Shown here: positions 17,228 through 24,677 of the stretch, in pieces
Numbering within the stretch: position 1 is the first letter of the stretch
How the letters are laid out: each line of letters opens with the position of its first letter
Source of the DNA: Dongia_B sp964406155
GTDB taxonomy: Bacteria; Pseudomonadota; Alphaproteobacteria; Dongiales; Dongiaceae
Reading direction: 5' to 3'
NCBI GenBank assembly: GCA_964406155.1
Contig: CAYOQR010000020.1
Span: 1-64,000 of the forward strand
Length of the DNA: 64,000 bases
Notes under the pieces: generated by a model
Databases searched by the model: none
Told to the model about the DNA's origin: nothing
Seen by the model: only the letters and a program-made list of their open reading frames with translations
Position numbers and translations under genes: made by a program

Positions 17228-17905
17228 ATGACGGATCAGAAACCACCGGTCGACTTGGCCGATCTGGCGAAAAAGCTGCTGGATCTCTGGCAGGACCAGC
17301 TTGCGGCCCTGGCAGCGGATGCCGATGTGGCGCAGCAGATGGCCCGCCTTTCCGCGGCATTCCTGCAGATCTCGACGGGGCCCATACCTGGCGGCCCCAT
17401 ACCTGGCAACTCCATGCCGGGCGGTCCGGCCTGCACGCCCTTTGCAGGCATCAATCCATGGTTGGCCGGACAATGGCCGATGACCGGATTCGGTGCGGCT
17501 GGCGCGGGATGGCCCGGTTCCGAAACAACTGCCGGAGGCATGTACGGTGCGCGACAGGCAAGAGGCGAACGGCAACCCGGCCCATCAACATCCGGAAACG
17601 CATCGCCTGGATCCACAACGACCGGATCCGCGACAACCGGATTTGCGACGACTGGGCCCGCGACCGCTGCCGCTGCATCTCAGCCTGAGCCTGGCGAGTT
17701 GGAGCAACTCCGCGCTCGTCTTGCCGAGCTTGAACATCGTCTGGCAACACTTGAAGGAACAGGCGGCGGGAAACGCCCCGGCGGCCGGTCCAAATCCAAG
17801 ACCGCCAAGCCTGCCGGTGCCGCCAAATCTGGCGCAGGCACTACGCGAGATCGGACCGCAACTCGACGCAGCCGATCCGGCAGCCCTGGCCCGAGCGCTC
17901 AATGA
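17228..17905 (+). CDS. Possible PHA synthase accessory protein (PhaE-like), coiled coil with basic tail
   Basis: About 225 residues from the ATG at 17228 (GTG at 17210 also in frame). I do not recognise it by sequence with certainty. It starts with a helix-rich segment (DLADLAKKLLDLWQDQLAALAADADVAQQMARLSAAFLQ), continues with a low-complexity linker with Pro/Gly repeats (GPIPGGPIPG) and TTG/ATTG repeats, then a heptad coiled coil (ELEQLRARLAELEHRLATLE) and a Lys/Arg/Gly-rich tail. A helical partner encoded just before a short PHA synthase recalls class III PhaE, and the basic tail recalls PHA-granule DNA-binding proteins such as PhaF/PhaM. It overlaps the start of phaC in another frame. Confidence 0.6.
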   Translation: MTDQKPPVDLADLAKKLLDLWQDQLAALAADADVAQQMARLSAAFLQISTGPIPGGPIPGNSMPGGPACTPFAGINPWLAGQWPMTGFGAAGAGWPGSETTAGGMYGARQARGERQPGPSTSGNASPGSTTTGSATTGFATTGPATAAAASQPEPGELEQLRARLAELEHRLATLEGTGGGKRPGGRSKSKTAKPAGAAKSGAGTTRDRTATRRSRSGSPGPSAQ

Positions 17906-18989
17906 CGAAGGCCATCGCCGGCTGCAGGATTTCCTGACCGGCGTCCTCGCCTATCGCAGCAATCCCCCGCCTCCCCGCCGCGACCGCCCCTTGCTGTGGC
18001 AGCAAGGCTCGACGCGCCTCCTCGATTACCGTTCATCAACGCCGGCACGGCCCGATGCGCCGCGTATTCTCGTCGTTCCCTCGCTGGTCAACCGCTATTA
18101 CATTCTCGATCTCGATCCTACCGCCAGTTTCCTCGATTACCTGGCCCAGGCGGGCCTGCAGCCTTTCGTGGTGGATTGGGGCAAACCCGGCGCCACGGAA
18201 AGCGCCTTCACCCTCAGCGATTACATCGCCGGCCGCCTGATCCAGGCCTATGACATGGTCCGACAGCAGCCCGGCGGACCGATCATCCTGGTCGGTTACT
18301 GCATGGGCGGCGTGTTAGCACTGGCACTGCCGCAACTGATCGCGACGGGCGCCGGCACACGCGCCAATGCAGGCGCCGCCGATCTCGCCGGGCTGGTCCT
18401 GTTGGCGACGCCCTGGGACTTCCATGCCGGACAGGCCGGACAGGCGCAGCTCCTCGCCGCCCTCGGTCATGCGCTGGAGCCACTGATGCAGGTGCTGGGC
18501 GAATTGCCCGTCGACGTGCTGCAATGCCTGTTCTCCGTGCTCGATCCCTTCCAGGTGCCGCGCAAGTTCCAGCACTTCGCCACGCTCGATCCGGCCAATG
18601 CCAAGGACCAAGTCGCAGCAGGCCGTTTCACCCTGCTGGAAGATTGGCTGAATGACGGTGTCCCGCTGGCCCCCAAGGTGGCGCGCGAATGTCTGCTCTC
18701 CTGGTACGGCGACAACGCCACGATGCGGAAGACCTGGCAGGTCGGCGGCACCGCCATCGATCCGGCCGGCCTGCACCTGCCGAGCCTGGCGATGATTCCG
18801 GCCAATGACCGCATCGTCCCGCCGGAGAGTGCCCTGGCCCTGAGCCGTTCGCTGCCGAACGTTGTCGTCGACAAGCCGGCAGCCGGGCATATCGGCATGA
18901 TGGCCGGTAGCCGCGCCGCGCAGACGATCTGGCCGCGCATCGTCGATTGGATCGCCGGGGTCGCTGCCGGTCATCAAAACGTCGCTTAG
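17817..18989 (+). CDS. phaC: Poly(3-hydroxyalkanoate) synthase, short alpha/beta-hydrolase form
   Basis: Polymerises (R)-3-hydroxyacyl-CoA into PHA at the granule surface. The alpha/beta-hydrolase domain has the lipase-like box with catalytic cysteine, GYCMGG (Cys162 in this numbering), the catalytic Asp in PANDRIVPPES (Asp331) and the His in AAGHIGMM (His358). The stretch ILVVPSLVNRYYILDL is also typical of the family. At about 390 residues it is nearer class III than class I synthases, which have a long N-terminal domain. The GTG at 17817 is my choice of start; the frame stays open upstream to an ATG at 17493, but that region is better read as the preceding gene. phaA follows. Confidence 0.85.
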   Translation: MPPNLAQALREIGPQLDAADPAALARALNDEGHRRLQDFLTGVLAYRSNPPPPRRDRPLLWQQGSTRLLDYRSSTPARPDAPRILVVPSLVNRYYILDLDPTASFLDYLAQAGLQPFVVDWGKPGATESAFTLSDYIAGRLIQAYDMVRQQPGGPIILVGYCMGGVLALALPQLIATGAGTRANAGAADLAGLVLLATPWDFHAGQAGQAQLLAALGHALEPLMQVLGELPVDVLQCLFSVLDPFQVPRKFQHFATLDPANAKDQVAAGRFTLLEDWLNDGVPLAPKVARECLLSWYGDNATMRKTWQVGGTAIDPAGLHLPSLAMIPANDRIVPPESALALSRSLPNVVVDKPAAGHIGMMAGSRAAQTIWPRIVDWIAGVAAGHQNVA

Positions 18990-19064
18990 AGCCGGATGCG
19001 ATCCACCCCTCGCGGCAGCCGCTAAGTTACGCCTTGCGCTCCGCCGACGGAGTCCCTACCGTTC

Positions 19065-19089
19065 TTGCTGCACTGCACATTCGCAGCAA
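19065..19089. promoter_or_regulatory. TGC-rich dyad before phaA, possible PhaR operator
   Basis: TTGCTGC and GCAGCAA form a perfect 7-bp inverted repeat with an 11-base spacer that itself contains CTGCACTGCA-type TGC repeats. It ends 22 bases before the phaA start. Compare the dyad at 17174-17194. PhaR binding is inference. Confidence 0.5.
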
Positions 19090-19111
19090 CGGAAATCAGG
19101 GAGTATCCACA

Positions 19112-20287
19112 ATGACCGACGTCGTCATCACGGCCGCGGCCCGCACCCCAGTCGGTTCCTTCAACGGGGCCTTGGCCGGCCTGCCAGCCCATGATCTGGG
19201 CAAAATCGCCATTGTCGAAGCGCTGAAGCGCTCCAAGGTCGATGCGGCCGAAGTATCGGAAGTCATCCTGGGCCAGATCCTGACCGCCGGCACCGGCCAG
19301 AACCCGGCCCGCCAGGCGGCGATGCTGGCCGGCATCCCGGCGGAGAAGACCGCCTATCAGATCAACCAGCTCTGCGGTTCCGGCCTGCGCACCGTGGCGC
19401 TCGGCTACCAGGCGATCCGCAACGGCGATTCCGAGATCGTCGTTGCCGGCGGCCAGGAAAGCATGAGCCAGGCGCCCCATGTCATGCATCTGCGCAACGG
19501 CGTGAAAATGGGTTCGGCCGAGATGCTGGACACCATGATCCATGACGCCCTGACCGACGCCTTCAATCACTACCATATGGGTGTCACCGCCGAGAACGTG
19601 GCGCAGCGCTGGCAGATCACCCGCGAGCAGCAGGACCAGTTCGCCCTCGCCTCGCAGAACAAGGCGGAAGCGGCGCAGAAGGCCGGCAAGTTCAAGGACG
19701 AGATCGTCCCCGTCACCATCAAGACCCGCAAGGGCGATGTGGTGGTCGAGGCCGACGAATATCCGAAGCATGGCACTACCCTGGAGACGCTGCAAAAGCT
19801 GCGCCCCGCCTTCCTCAAAGAGAACGGCACGGTCACCGCGGGTAATGCCTCCGGCATCAATGACGGCGCCGCCGCTTTGGTGCTGATGTCGGCCGCCAAT
19901 GCCTCGAAGCGCGGCCTGGCGCCACTCGCCCGCATCGTCTCCTGGGCGACGGCCGGCGTCGATCCGGCGGTCATGGGCTCGGGCCCGATCCCGGCCAGCC
20001 GTGCCGCCCTCGCCAAGGCGGGTTGGAAGCCGGACGATCTCGATCTGATCGAGCTCAACGAAGCCTTTGCCGCCCAGGCCTGCGCCGTCAACAAGGACAT
20101 GGGCTGGGACCCGGCCCGGGTGAACGTCAATGGCGGTGCCATCGCCATCGGCCATCCGGTCGGCGCCTCGGGTGCCCGCGTCCTGACCACGCTGCTGCAT
20201 GAAATGCAGAAGCGGGATGCGAAGAAGGGCCTCGCCACGCTTTGCATCGGCGGCGGCATGGGCATCGCCCTTTGCGTCGAGCGCTGA
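19112..20287 (+). CDS. phaA: Acetyl-CoA acetyltransferase (beta-ketothiolase)
   Basis: Condenses two acetyl-CoA to acetoacetyl-CoA, the first PHB step. Length is 391 residues from the ATG at 19112 (MTDVVITAAARTPVGSFNG). The acylated cysteine is Cys88 in NQLCGSGLR; the second catalytic cysteine is Cys378 in LCIGGGMG; the catalytic His is in GGAIAIGHPVGASG. The ESMSQAPH and NEAFAAQ blocks are also present. The frame stays open upstream into the phaC end, but conservation begins at this ATG. phaB follows after 151 bases, with a 19-bp repeat array across the phaA stop. Confidence 0.97.
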   Translation: MTDVVITAAARTPVGSFNGALAGLPAHDLGKIAIVEALKRSKVDAAEVSEVILGQILTAGTGQNPARQAAMLAGIPAEKTAYQINQLCGSGLRTVALGYQAIRNGDSEIVVAGGQESMSQAPHVMHLRNGVKMGSAEMLDTMIHDALTDAFNHYHMGVTAENVAQRWQITREQQDQFALASQNKAEAAQKAGKFKDEIVPVTIKTRKGDVVVEADEYPKHGTTLETLQKLRPAFLKENGTVTAGNASGINDGAAALVLMSAANASKRGLAPLARIVSWATAGVDPAVMGSGPIPASRAALAKAGWKPDDLDLIELNEAFAAQACAVNKDMGWDPARVNVNGGAIAIGHPVGASGARVLTTLLHEMQKRDAKKGLATLCIGGGMGIALCVER

Positions 20288-20345
20288 ACTTCGCGTCGAA
20301 CGCTGAACTTTGTGTCGAGTGCTGATCTTTGTGCCGAGCACTGAC
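20270..20345. repeat. Four tandem 19-bp repeats spanning the phaA stop codon
   Basis: Units at 20270-20288, 20289-20307, 20308-20326 and 20327-20345. The first contains the last codons and stop of phaA (CTTTGCGTCGAGCGCTGAA). The next three are degenerate copies with the same spacing (consensus CTTYGYGYCGARYRCTGA). Each copy keeps a TGA. The array appears to be a duplication of the gene's own 3' end. Confidence 0.8.
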
Positions 20346-20438
20346 CAGCACCGACATCGAGGTCGACCTAAGACAAGCGTGACCGATCGAGACACGCATC
20401 AATGAAAGCGACCATCAGGAGTCGCATGGGAGGTAAGA

Positions 20439-21161
20439 ATGAGCAGAGTAGCAGTGGTGAGCGGTGGCACTCGTGGCATCGGCGCGGCGATTTCCGCCGC
20501 GCTGAAAGCCGCCGGGTACAAGGTCGCGGCGAATTACGCCGGGAATGATGCGGCCGCCAAGGCCTTCCAGCAGGAAACCGGCATCGCCGTCTATAAATTC
20601 GACGTCGCCGACTTCAAGCAATGCCAGGAGGCGATCGGCCGCATTGTCAAGGATCTCGGACCGGTCGATATCGTCATCAATAATGCCGGCATCACCCGCG
20701 ATGGCACCATGCATCGCATGACGCCGGAGCAGTGGGAACAGGTGATCCACACCAATCTCAGCTCCTGCTTCAATATGTGCCGGGCCGTGATCGACGGCAT
20801 GCGCGAGCGCGGTTTCGGCCGCATCGTCAATATCGGCTCGATCAACGGCCAGGCCGGGCAATACGGCCAGGTGAACTACGCCGCCGCCAAATCCGGCATC
20901 CACGGCTTCACCAAGGCCCTGGCCCAGGAAGGTGCCGCGAAGAACATCACCGTCAATGCCATCGCTCCCGGCTATATCGATACCGACATGGTGCGGGCGG
21001 TGCCGCCGGAAGTGCTGCAGAAGATCATCGCCAAGATTCCGGTCGGCCGTCTCGGCAAGGCGGAAGAGATCGCCCGCGGCGTTCTCTTCCTGGTTGCCGA
21101 CGATGCCGGTTTCGTCACCGGATCGACTCTGTCGATCAATGGCGGCCAGCATATGTATTGA
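20439..21161 (+). CDS. phaB: Acetoacetyl-CoA reductase
   Basis: NADPH-dependent short-chain dehydrogenase that makes (R)-3-hydroxybutyryl-CoA for PHB synthesis. It has 240 residues. The cofactor motif is VVSGGTRGIGAAIS. The NNAGITRDGTMHRM block is highly characteristic of PhaB. The catalytic Ser-Tyr-Lys set lies in NIGSINGQAGQYGQVNYAAAKSG, and PGYIDTDMV follows. GGGAGGT precedes the ATG by four bases. It is the last gene of the phaC-phaA-phaB run. Confidence 0.96.
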   Translation: MSRVAVVSGGTRGIGAAISAALKAAGYKVAANYAGNDAAAKAFQQETGIAVYKFDVADFKQCQEAIGRIVKDLGPVDIVINNAGITRDGTMHRMTPEQWEQVIHTNLSSCFNMCRAVIDGMRERGFGRIVNIGSINGQAGQYGQVNYAAAKSGIHGFTKALAQEGAAKNITVNAIAPGYIDTDMVRAVPPEVLQKIIAKIPVGRLGKAEEIARGVLFLVADDAGFVTGSTLSINGGQHMY

Positions 21162-21173
21162 GGCGGCTGTACC

Positions 21174-21683
21174 TTAGGGTACCGCGTCTTTCTTCTTCCA
21201 ATCCCCACCCTGGTTCCACCAGCGGTGGGGATTGTCTTTATCATCGAGGCCGCGCGACCTGCTGGCCACGATCTCTTCCACGGTGATGACCGGCTCCTGA
21301 TAGCTGTGAACCGCGAAGATCGCCTCCGCCACCCGTTCCAGCAGATCGCGGTCGCGCTCGAGCTGGAAACTCACCTCGACCACGCCGGGGCGTAGCCGTG
21401 TCTCGGTTTCCGGCCCCGCCGCGGCCCCCTCCAATGGGCGATAGCGTTCGGTTCCGCCCGCCGCCTGATAGGCGCAGCGATCATAAGCCCCCATCCGCAG
21501 CGGCGTGACGGCACAGACCTGCTGCATGATGCGCTCGACATCCTCGGGCGGCGCCTGGAAACCGACACGCCAGAGCGGCTCGAAGCGAATGGACCGCGTC
21601 GTCAGGCCCTGTTTCATGATCTCCCGAGGCGCAATCTCCTGAGACGCTATCTCCGGGCTGGCCGTTTTTATCTGCTGTTGCAT
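21174..21683 (-). CDS. Nif3/CutA-like alpha-beta domain protein
   Basis: A 169-residue protein from the ATG at 21683 (GGAGAG three bases before). The conserved part (residues about 35-150) begins SIRFEPLWRVGFQAPPEDVERIMQQVCAVTPLRMGAYDRCAYQAAGGTERYRP and continues TRLRPGVVEVSFQLERDRDLLERVAEAIFAVHSYQEPVITVEEI. This matches the small ferredoxin-like domain seen as an insertion in Nif3/YqfO proteins and related to CutA. A stand-alone copy of unknown function. A CTGACAC/GTGTCAG dyad upstream links it to the neighbouring WYL regulator. The C-terminus HRWWNQGGDWKKKDAVP is Trp/Lys-rich. Confidence 0.65.
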   Translation of the reverse strand: MQQQIKTASPEIASQEIAPREIMKQGLTTRSIRFEPLWRVGFQAPPEDVERIMQQVCAVTPLRMGAYDRCAYQAAGGTERYRPLEGAAAGPETETRLRPGVVEVSFQLERDRDLLERVAEAIFAVHSYQEPVITVEEIVASRSRGLDDKDNPHRWWNQGGDWKKKDAVP

Positions 21684-21752
21684 GGTCTCTCCATTCCGGA
21701 CACTTGGGCCCGGCAACAATTGGGGGAACGCTGCCATGGTAGTGACATGCCC

Positions 21753-21770
21753 CTGACACCGTTGTGTCAG
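21753..21770. promoter_or_regulatory. Inverted repeat upstream of the Nif3-like gene, probable WYL-regulator operator
   Basis: CTGACAC and GTGTCAG arms with a 4-base spacer, 70 bases before the start of the Nif3-like gene. The same CTGACA/TGTCAG core occurs in the larger palindrome at 22531-22576 on the other side of the regulator gene. Confidence 0.6.
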
Positions 21771-21802
21771 CAGATTGCAGGGGTGGTCACCCCTCATAAC
21801 GG

Positions 21803-22492
21803 CTAGCCTTGCGGCGCCTGGATGCGCGCCAGCCAGTCCTGCAGCAACTTGCCGTCATCGGTCGGGAAAGTTTCCGGCAGGGACCGTAGATGGGTGATTC
21901 GGTCGGCGCGGAAGTTGCGGTGGTCCTGACGCAATTCGCACCAGCCGCAGATCAGGGTCACTTCCACGAAATAGGCGATGGCGATCGGCCAGATCACCCG
22001 CTGGGTGCGGGTGCCATCGCCATCCATGTAATCCAGCAGCAGTTTCCGCCGGTCGCGGATCGCCTGACGGATTTCGCCGAGATCGACGGCGGAGGGCGTC
22101 TGCGCCCCATAGGGCGAGACATAGACCGGCGGCAGATCGAGGTGTTCGCGCAGATGTGCCGGCAGCGCAACCGTCACTTTCGAGAGCACGCTGCTGGCCG
22201 CCGCCTGCAGGCCGGGATCGCCGGTGCGGCGGATCAGCCGGGCACCGACGACGATGGCCTCGAGCTCGTCCGGGGTGAACATCAAGGGCGGCAGGTCGAA
22301 GCCGTCGCGCAGGATGTAGCCAAGCCCCGCCGCCCCCTCGACCGGCACCCGGCGGGCCTGCAAGGTGGCGATGTCGCGATAGATGGTCCGCACCGTCACT
22401 TCGAGCTGGGCCGCGAGATCGGCCGCCGTCAGCGGCCGCCTGGCGGCCCGCAAGGCCTGGATGATGTCGAATAACCGATCCGCTCGGCGCAT
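21803..22492 (-). CDS. YafY-type transcriptional regulator (HTH + WYL domains)
   Basis: A 229-residue regulator from the ATG at 22492 (MRRADRLFDIIQALR). The N-terminal DeoR-like winged helix is RPLTAADLAAQLEVTVRTIYRDIATLQARRVPVEG. It is followed by the GLGYILRDGFDLPPLMFTPDELEAIVVG linker and a C-terminal WYL-like domain from about residue 135 (IRQAIRDRRKLLLDYMDGDGTRTQRVIWPIAIAYFVEVTLICGWCELRQDHRNFRADRI). WYL domains are thought to sense small ligands. It is divergent from an EamA exporter, with a large perfect palindrome in the 120-base gap. Confidence 0.9.
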   Translation of the reverse strand: MRRADRLFDIIQALRAARRPLTAADLAAQLEVTVRTIYRDIATLQARRVPVEGAAGLGYILRDGFDLPPLMFTPDELEAIVVGARLIRRTGDPGLQAAASSVLSKVTVALPAHLREHLDLPPVYVSPYGAQTPSAVDLGEIRQAIRDRRKLLLDYMDGDGTRTQRVIWPIAIAYFVEVTLICGWCELRQDHRNFRADRITHLRSLPETFPTDDGKLLQDWLARIQAPQG

Positions 22493-22530
22493 CCCGCGAC
22501 ATGCCCATTCGATTGAAGAACGATTGCAGC

Positions 22531-22576
22531 CTACCGACACCCTGCTGACACCACGATGTCAGCAGGGTGTCGGTAG
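22531..22576. promoter_or_regulatory. Perfect 20-bp-arm palindrome in the yafY/EamA divergent promoter
   Basis: Left arm 22531-22550 and right arm 22557-22576 are exact reverse complements around a 6-base spacer. Inner core is CTGACA-(N8)-TGTCAG. It sits almost midway between the regulator start (22492) and the exporter start (22613), so one protein bound here could control both. Probable operator of the YafY-type regulator. Confidence 0.7.
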
Positions 22577-22612
22577 AGTCGCAAGTGAAAGATCGAGCGG
22601 GAGAACGGATAG

Positions 22613-23521
22613 ATGGGTGCCAGCCAGACCGAAGCCAATCAGATCGCGGCAGCGCCGACGCCGGCTGGGCAACATCGGCTGGGGATCTTGCTGGTCACCG
22701 GTTCGGCCATCGCCTATAGCACCGCCGGTTTCTTCACCCGCCTGATCCAGGTCGATGTCTGGACCCTGCTGTTCTGGCGCGGCCTGTTTGCCGGCCTTTT
22801 CATCGCCGGCATCCTGGTCTGGCAGCATGGTCGGCAGGCGCCGCGCGTGATGCTCTCGGTCGGCTGGTCCGGCTTGCTGGTCGCCAGCTTCTCCACCCTG
22901 GGCATGACCTTCTTCATCAATGCCCTGCGCCTGACATCGGTCGCCGACGTGGCCTTGATCTTCGCCGCCTGCCCCTTCGTCGCCGCCTTCCTTGCCTGGC
23001 TGACGATCGGAGAGAAAGCCAGTCCCGCCACGTTGGTCGCCAGTTTCATCGCTCTCCTCGGTGTCGTGGTCATGGTGGGCAATGCCGCCACTGCCGGCCA
23101 TCTGGCGGGCGACCTGCTCGCCCTCGGCATGACCTGTTCCGTCGCGGCGATGATGGTGGCGGTGCGAAAGTTCCGCCAGTCCAGCATGGTGCCGGCCGCC
23201 TGCCTCTCCTCTTTCCTCACCAGCCTGATCGCCCTGCCGCTGGCGACACCGGGTAGCGCCCATGGGCTCGATCTCTTCTATCTCGTTCTCTTCGGCATCT
23301 CGCAACTGGGCCTCGGCCTGCTGTTGCTGACCACCGGCACGCGGCTGATCTCGGCAACGGAATCGGCCCTGATCGGCGCCCTCGATGCACCGCTCGCACC
23401 GATCTGGGTCTGGATTGCCTTCGGCGAGGTGCCGGGCCATGCAACCCTGCTGGGCGGCGGCATCATCGTTGTCGCCGTGCTGGGGCATATCCTTGCCGAA
23501 ACCTATCTCCAGCGCCGTTAG
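22613..23521 (+). CDS. EamA (DMT) family transporter
   Basis: A 302-residue inner-membrane protein with about ten helices and two EamA repeats (LGILLVTGSAIAYSTAGFFTRLI; second from HLAGDLLALGMTCSVAAMMVAVRKF). It ends GHILAETYLQRR. Substrate unknown; likely efflux. It is divergent from the WYL regulator and shares the palindromic control region, so expression is probably ligand-regulated by it. It converges on the LysR gene, with a weak hairpin at 23522-23540 between. Confidence 0.87.
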   Translation: MGASQTEANQIAAAPTPAGQHRLGILLVTGSAIAYSTAGFFTRLIQVDVWTLLFWRGLFAGLFIAGILVWQHGRQAPRVMLSVGWSGLLVASFSTLGMTFFINALRLTSVADVALIFAACPFVAAFLAWLTIGEKASPATLVASFIALLGVVVMVGNAATAGHLAGDLLALGMTCSVAAMMVAVRKFRQSSMVPAACLSSFLTSLIALPLATPGSAHGLDLFYLVLFGISQLGLGLLLLTTGTRLISATESALIGALDAPLAPIWVWIAFGEVPGHATLLGGGIIVVAVLGHILAETYLQRR

Positions 23522-23619
23522 GCAGGGCGGCGGGCCCTGCTGCCACACGGTTCCGCTGATGATCGATGCCGGGGGAAACCTTCCGGCACCCGAATTTCGC
23601 CGATCGCCGCCGGATCGCC

Positions 23620-24534
23620 TTATGGAGCGTGCGATTGACACCATTCGGCCATGGCCGCCGCACAGCGGGAAGCCGGCGAGCTCGATGGCATCGCCGTCCG
23701 CAATACGGCCTGCCAGGTAACATGGATACCTGCATCGGTCAGGGGTCGAAGCAAGATGCGCCCCGCCTGTTCGTATGATTCGACCGCACGGCGACTGAGA
23801 ATGGACAGACCGCCGCCGCGTTCGATCATCGCAACGATCATTCCAATTGACCCGAAGCGGAGCCACCTTTTGGGATAGAGACGGGCCGGACGAAAAAGCT
23901 GGTCGTCCTCATAGCCACGTTCCGGGACGGTTGAATAGGTGAGGTATGTTTCCTCGACGAAATCCGCTGCGCCAAGACAGGATTTCTTGCGCAAGGGCGA
24001 TTTCTTGCCGATAACGCCGACCAATTCGTCGTTGAACAATGGCCGCGCGCCAAGGCGAGGGTCCGTCACCTCCCCCGGCGCGATGCCGATATCGATCTCG
24101 CCGCTGCGGATGGCGTTGCTCAGTGGAAAATCGATGCCATGCTGGATGATCTCGATCTGTGTGGGAGCCGGCGATTGCGTCGTCCAGTATCGAATAAAGT
24201 CCGGCAACCATTCCTCGCAACTATAGGGGCCGGTGCCGATGGTGATCTTGGGGCCCGCCGCGTGCTTGTAAAGGCGGAGATCACCTTCGAGACGATCGAC
24301 CGCATCCAGTATCGGCCGGGCTCCTTGCAGGAGGTGTGCGCCGACTTCCGTGAAATGCAGCTTCTTATTGACCTTATAGAAGAACTGCATCCCCGCTCGC
24401 CTCTCGGCGTCGCGGATCTGATGACTCAGGGCGGATTGCGTCACCAAGAGAGACTCTGCCGCTTTGGTCAACGTCTTGTGCTGATCGATCGCGACCAGCA
24501 TCCGCATGAGTTTCACGTCGAGACTGGCCACCAT
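23620..24534 (-). CDS. LysR family transcriptional regulator
   Basis: A 304-residue regulator. The N-terminal winged helix is KLMRMLVAIDQHKTLTKAAESLLVTQSALSHQIRDAERRAGMQFFYK, standard for LysR. The effector-binding domain follows from about residue 92 (KITIGTGPYSCEEWLPDFIRYW). The pattern (QSALSHQIRDLE-type plus VNKKLHFTEVG) is closest to the MetR-like branch. It is divergent from the Rieske oxygenase gene with about 140 bases between, so that gene is the likely target. Confidence 0.9.
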   Translation of the reverse strand: MVASLDVKLMRMLVAIDQHKTLTKAAESLLVTQSALSHQIRDAERRAGMQFFYKVNKKLHFTEVGAHLLQGARPILDAVDRLEGDLRLYKHAAGPKITIGTGPYSCEEWLPDFIRYWTTQSPAPTQIEIIQHGIDFPLSNAIRSGEIDIGIAPGEVTDPRLGARPLFNDELVGVIGKKSPLRKKSCLGAADFVEETYLTYSTVPERGYEDDQLFRPARLYPKRWLRFGSIGMIVAMIERGGGLSILSRRAVESYEQAGRILLRPLTDAGIHVTWQAVLRTAMPSSSPASRCAAAMAEWCQSHAP

Positions 24535-24677
24535 ACCGACAAAGCCCGCTGCAAGGCGTTACATGAGGAAGCTTCACGATAATGCCTCGTCTATTTCAGT
24601 ACAACACGCCCCTGCTCTTCCATAGTCTCTCCATCAAAGCCGCCTTGAATCAGGCGGCGAATTCAGTGGAGGACAGA

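Noticed and set aside
23522..23540. Hairpin terminator between EamA and LysR genes
   Set aside because: Only a 7-bp stem with a 5-base loop and no T-run; too weak to list as a feature.
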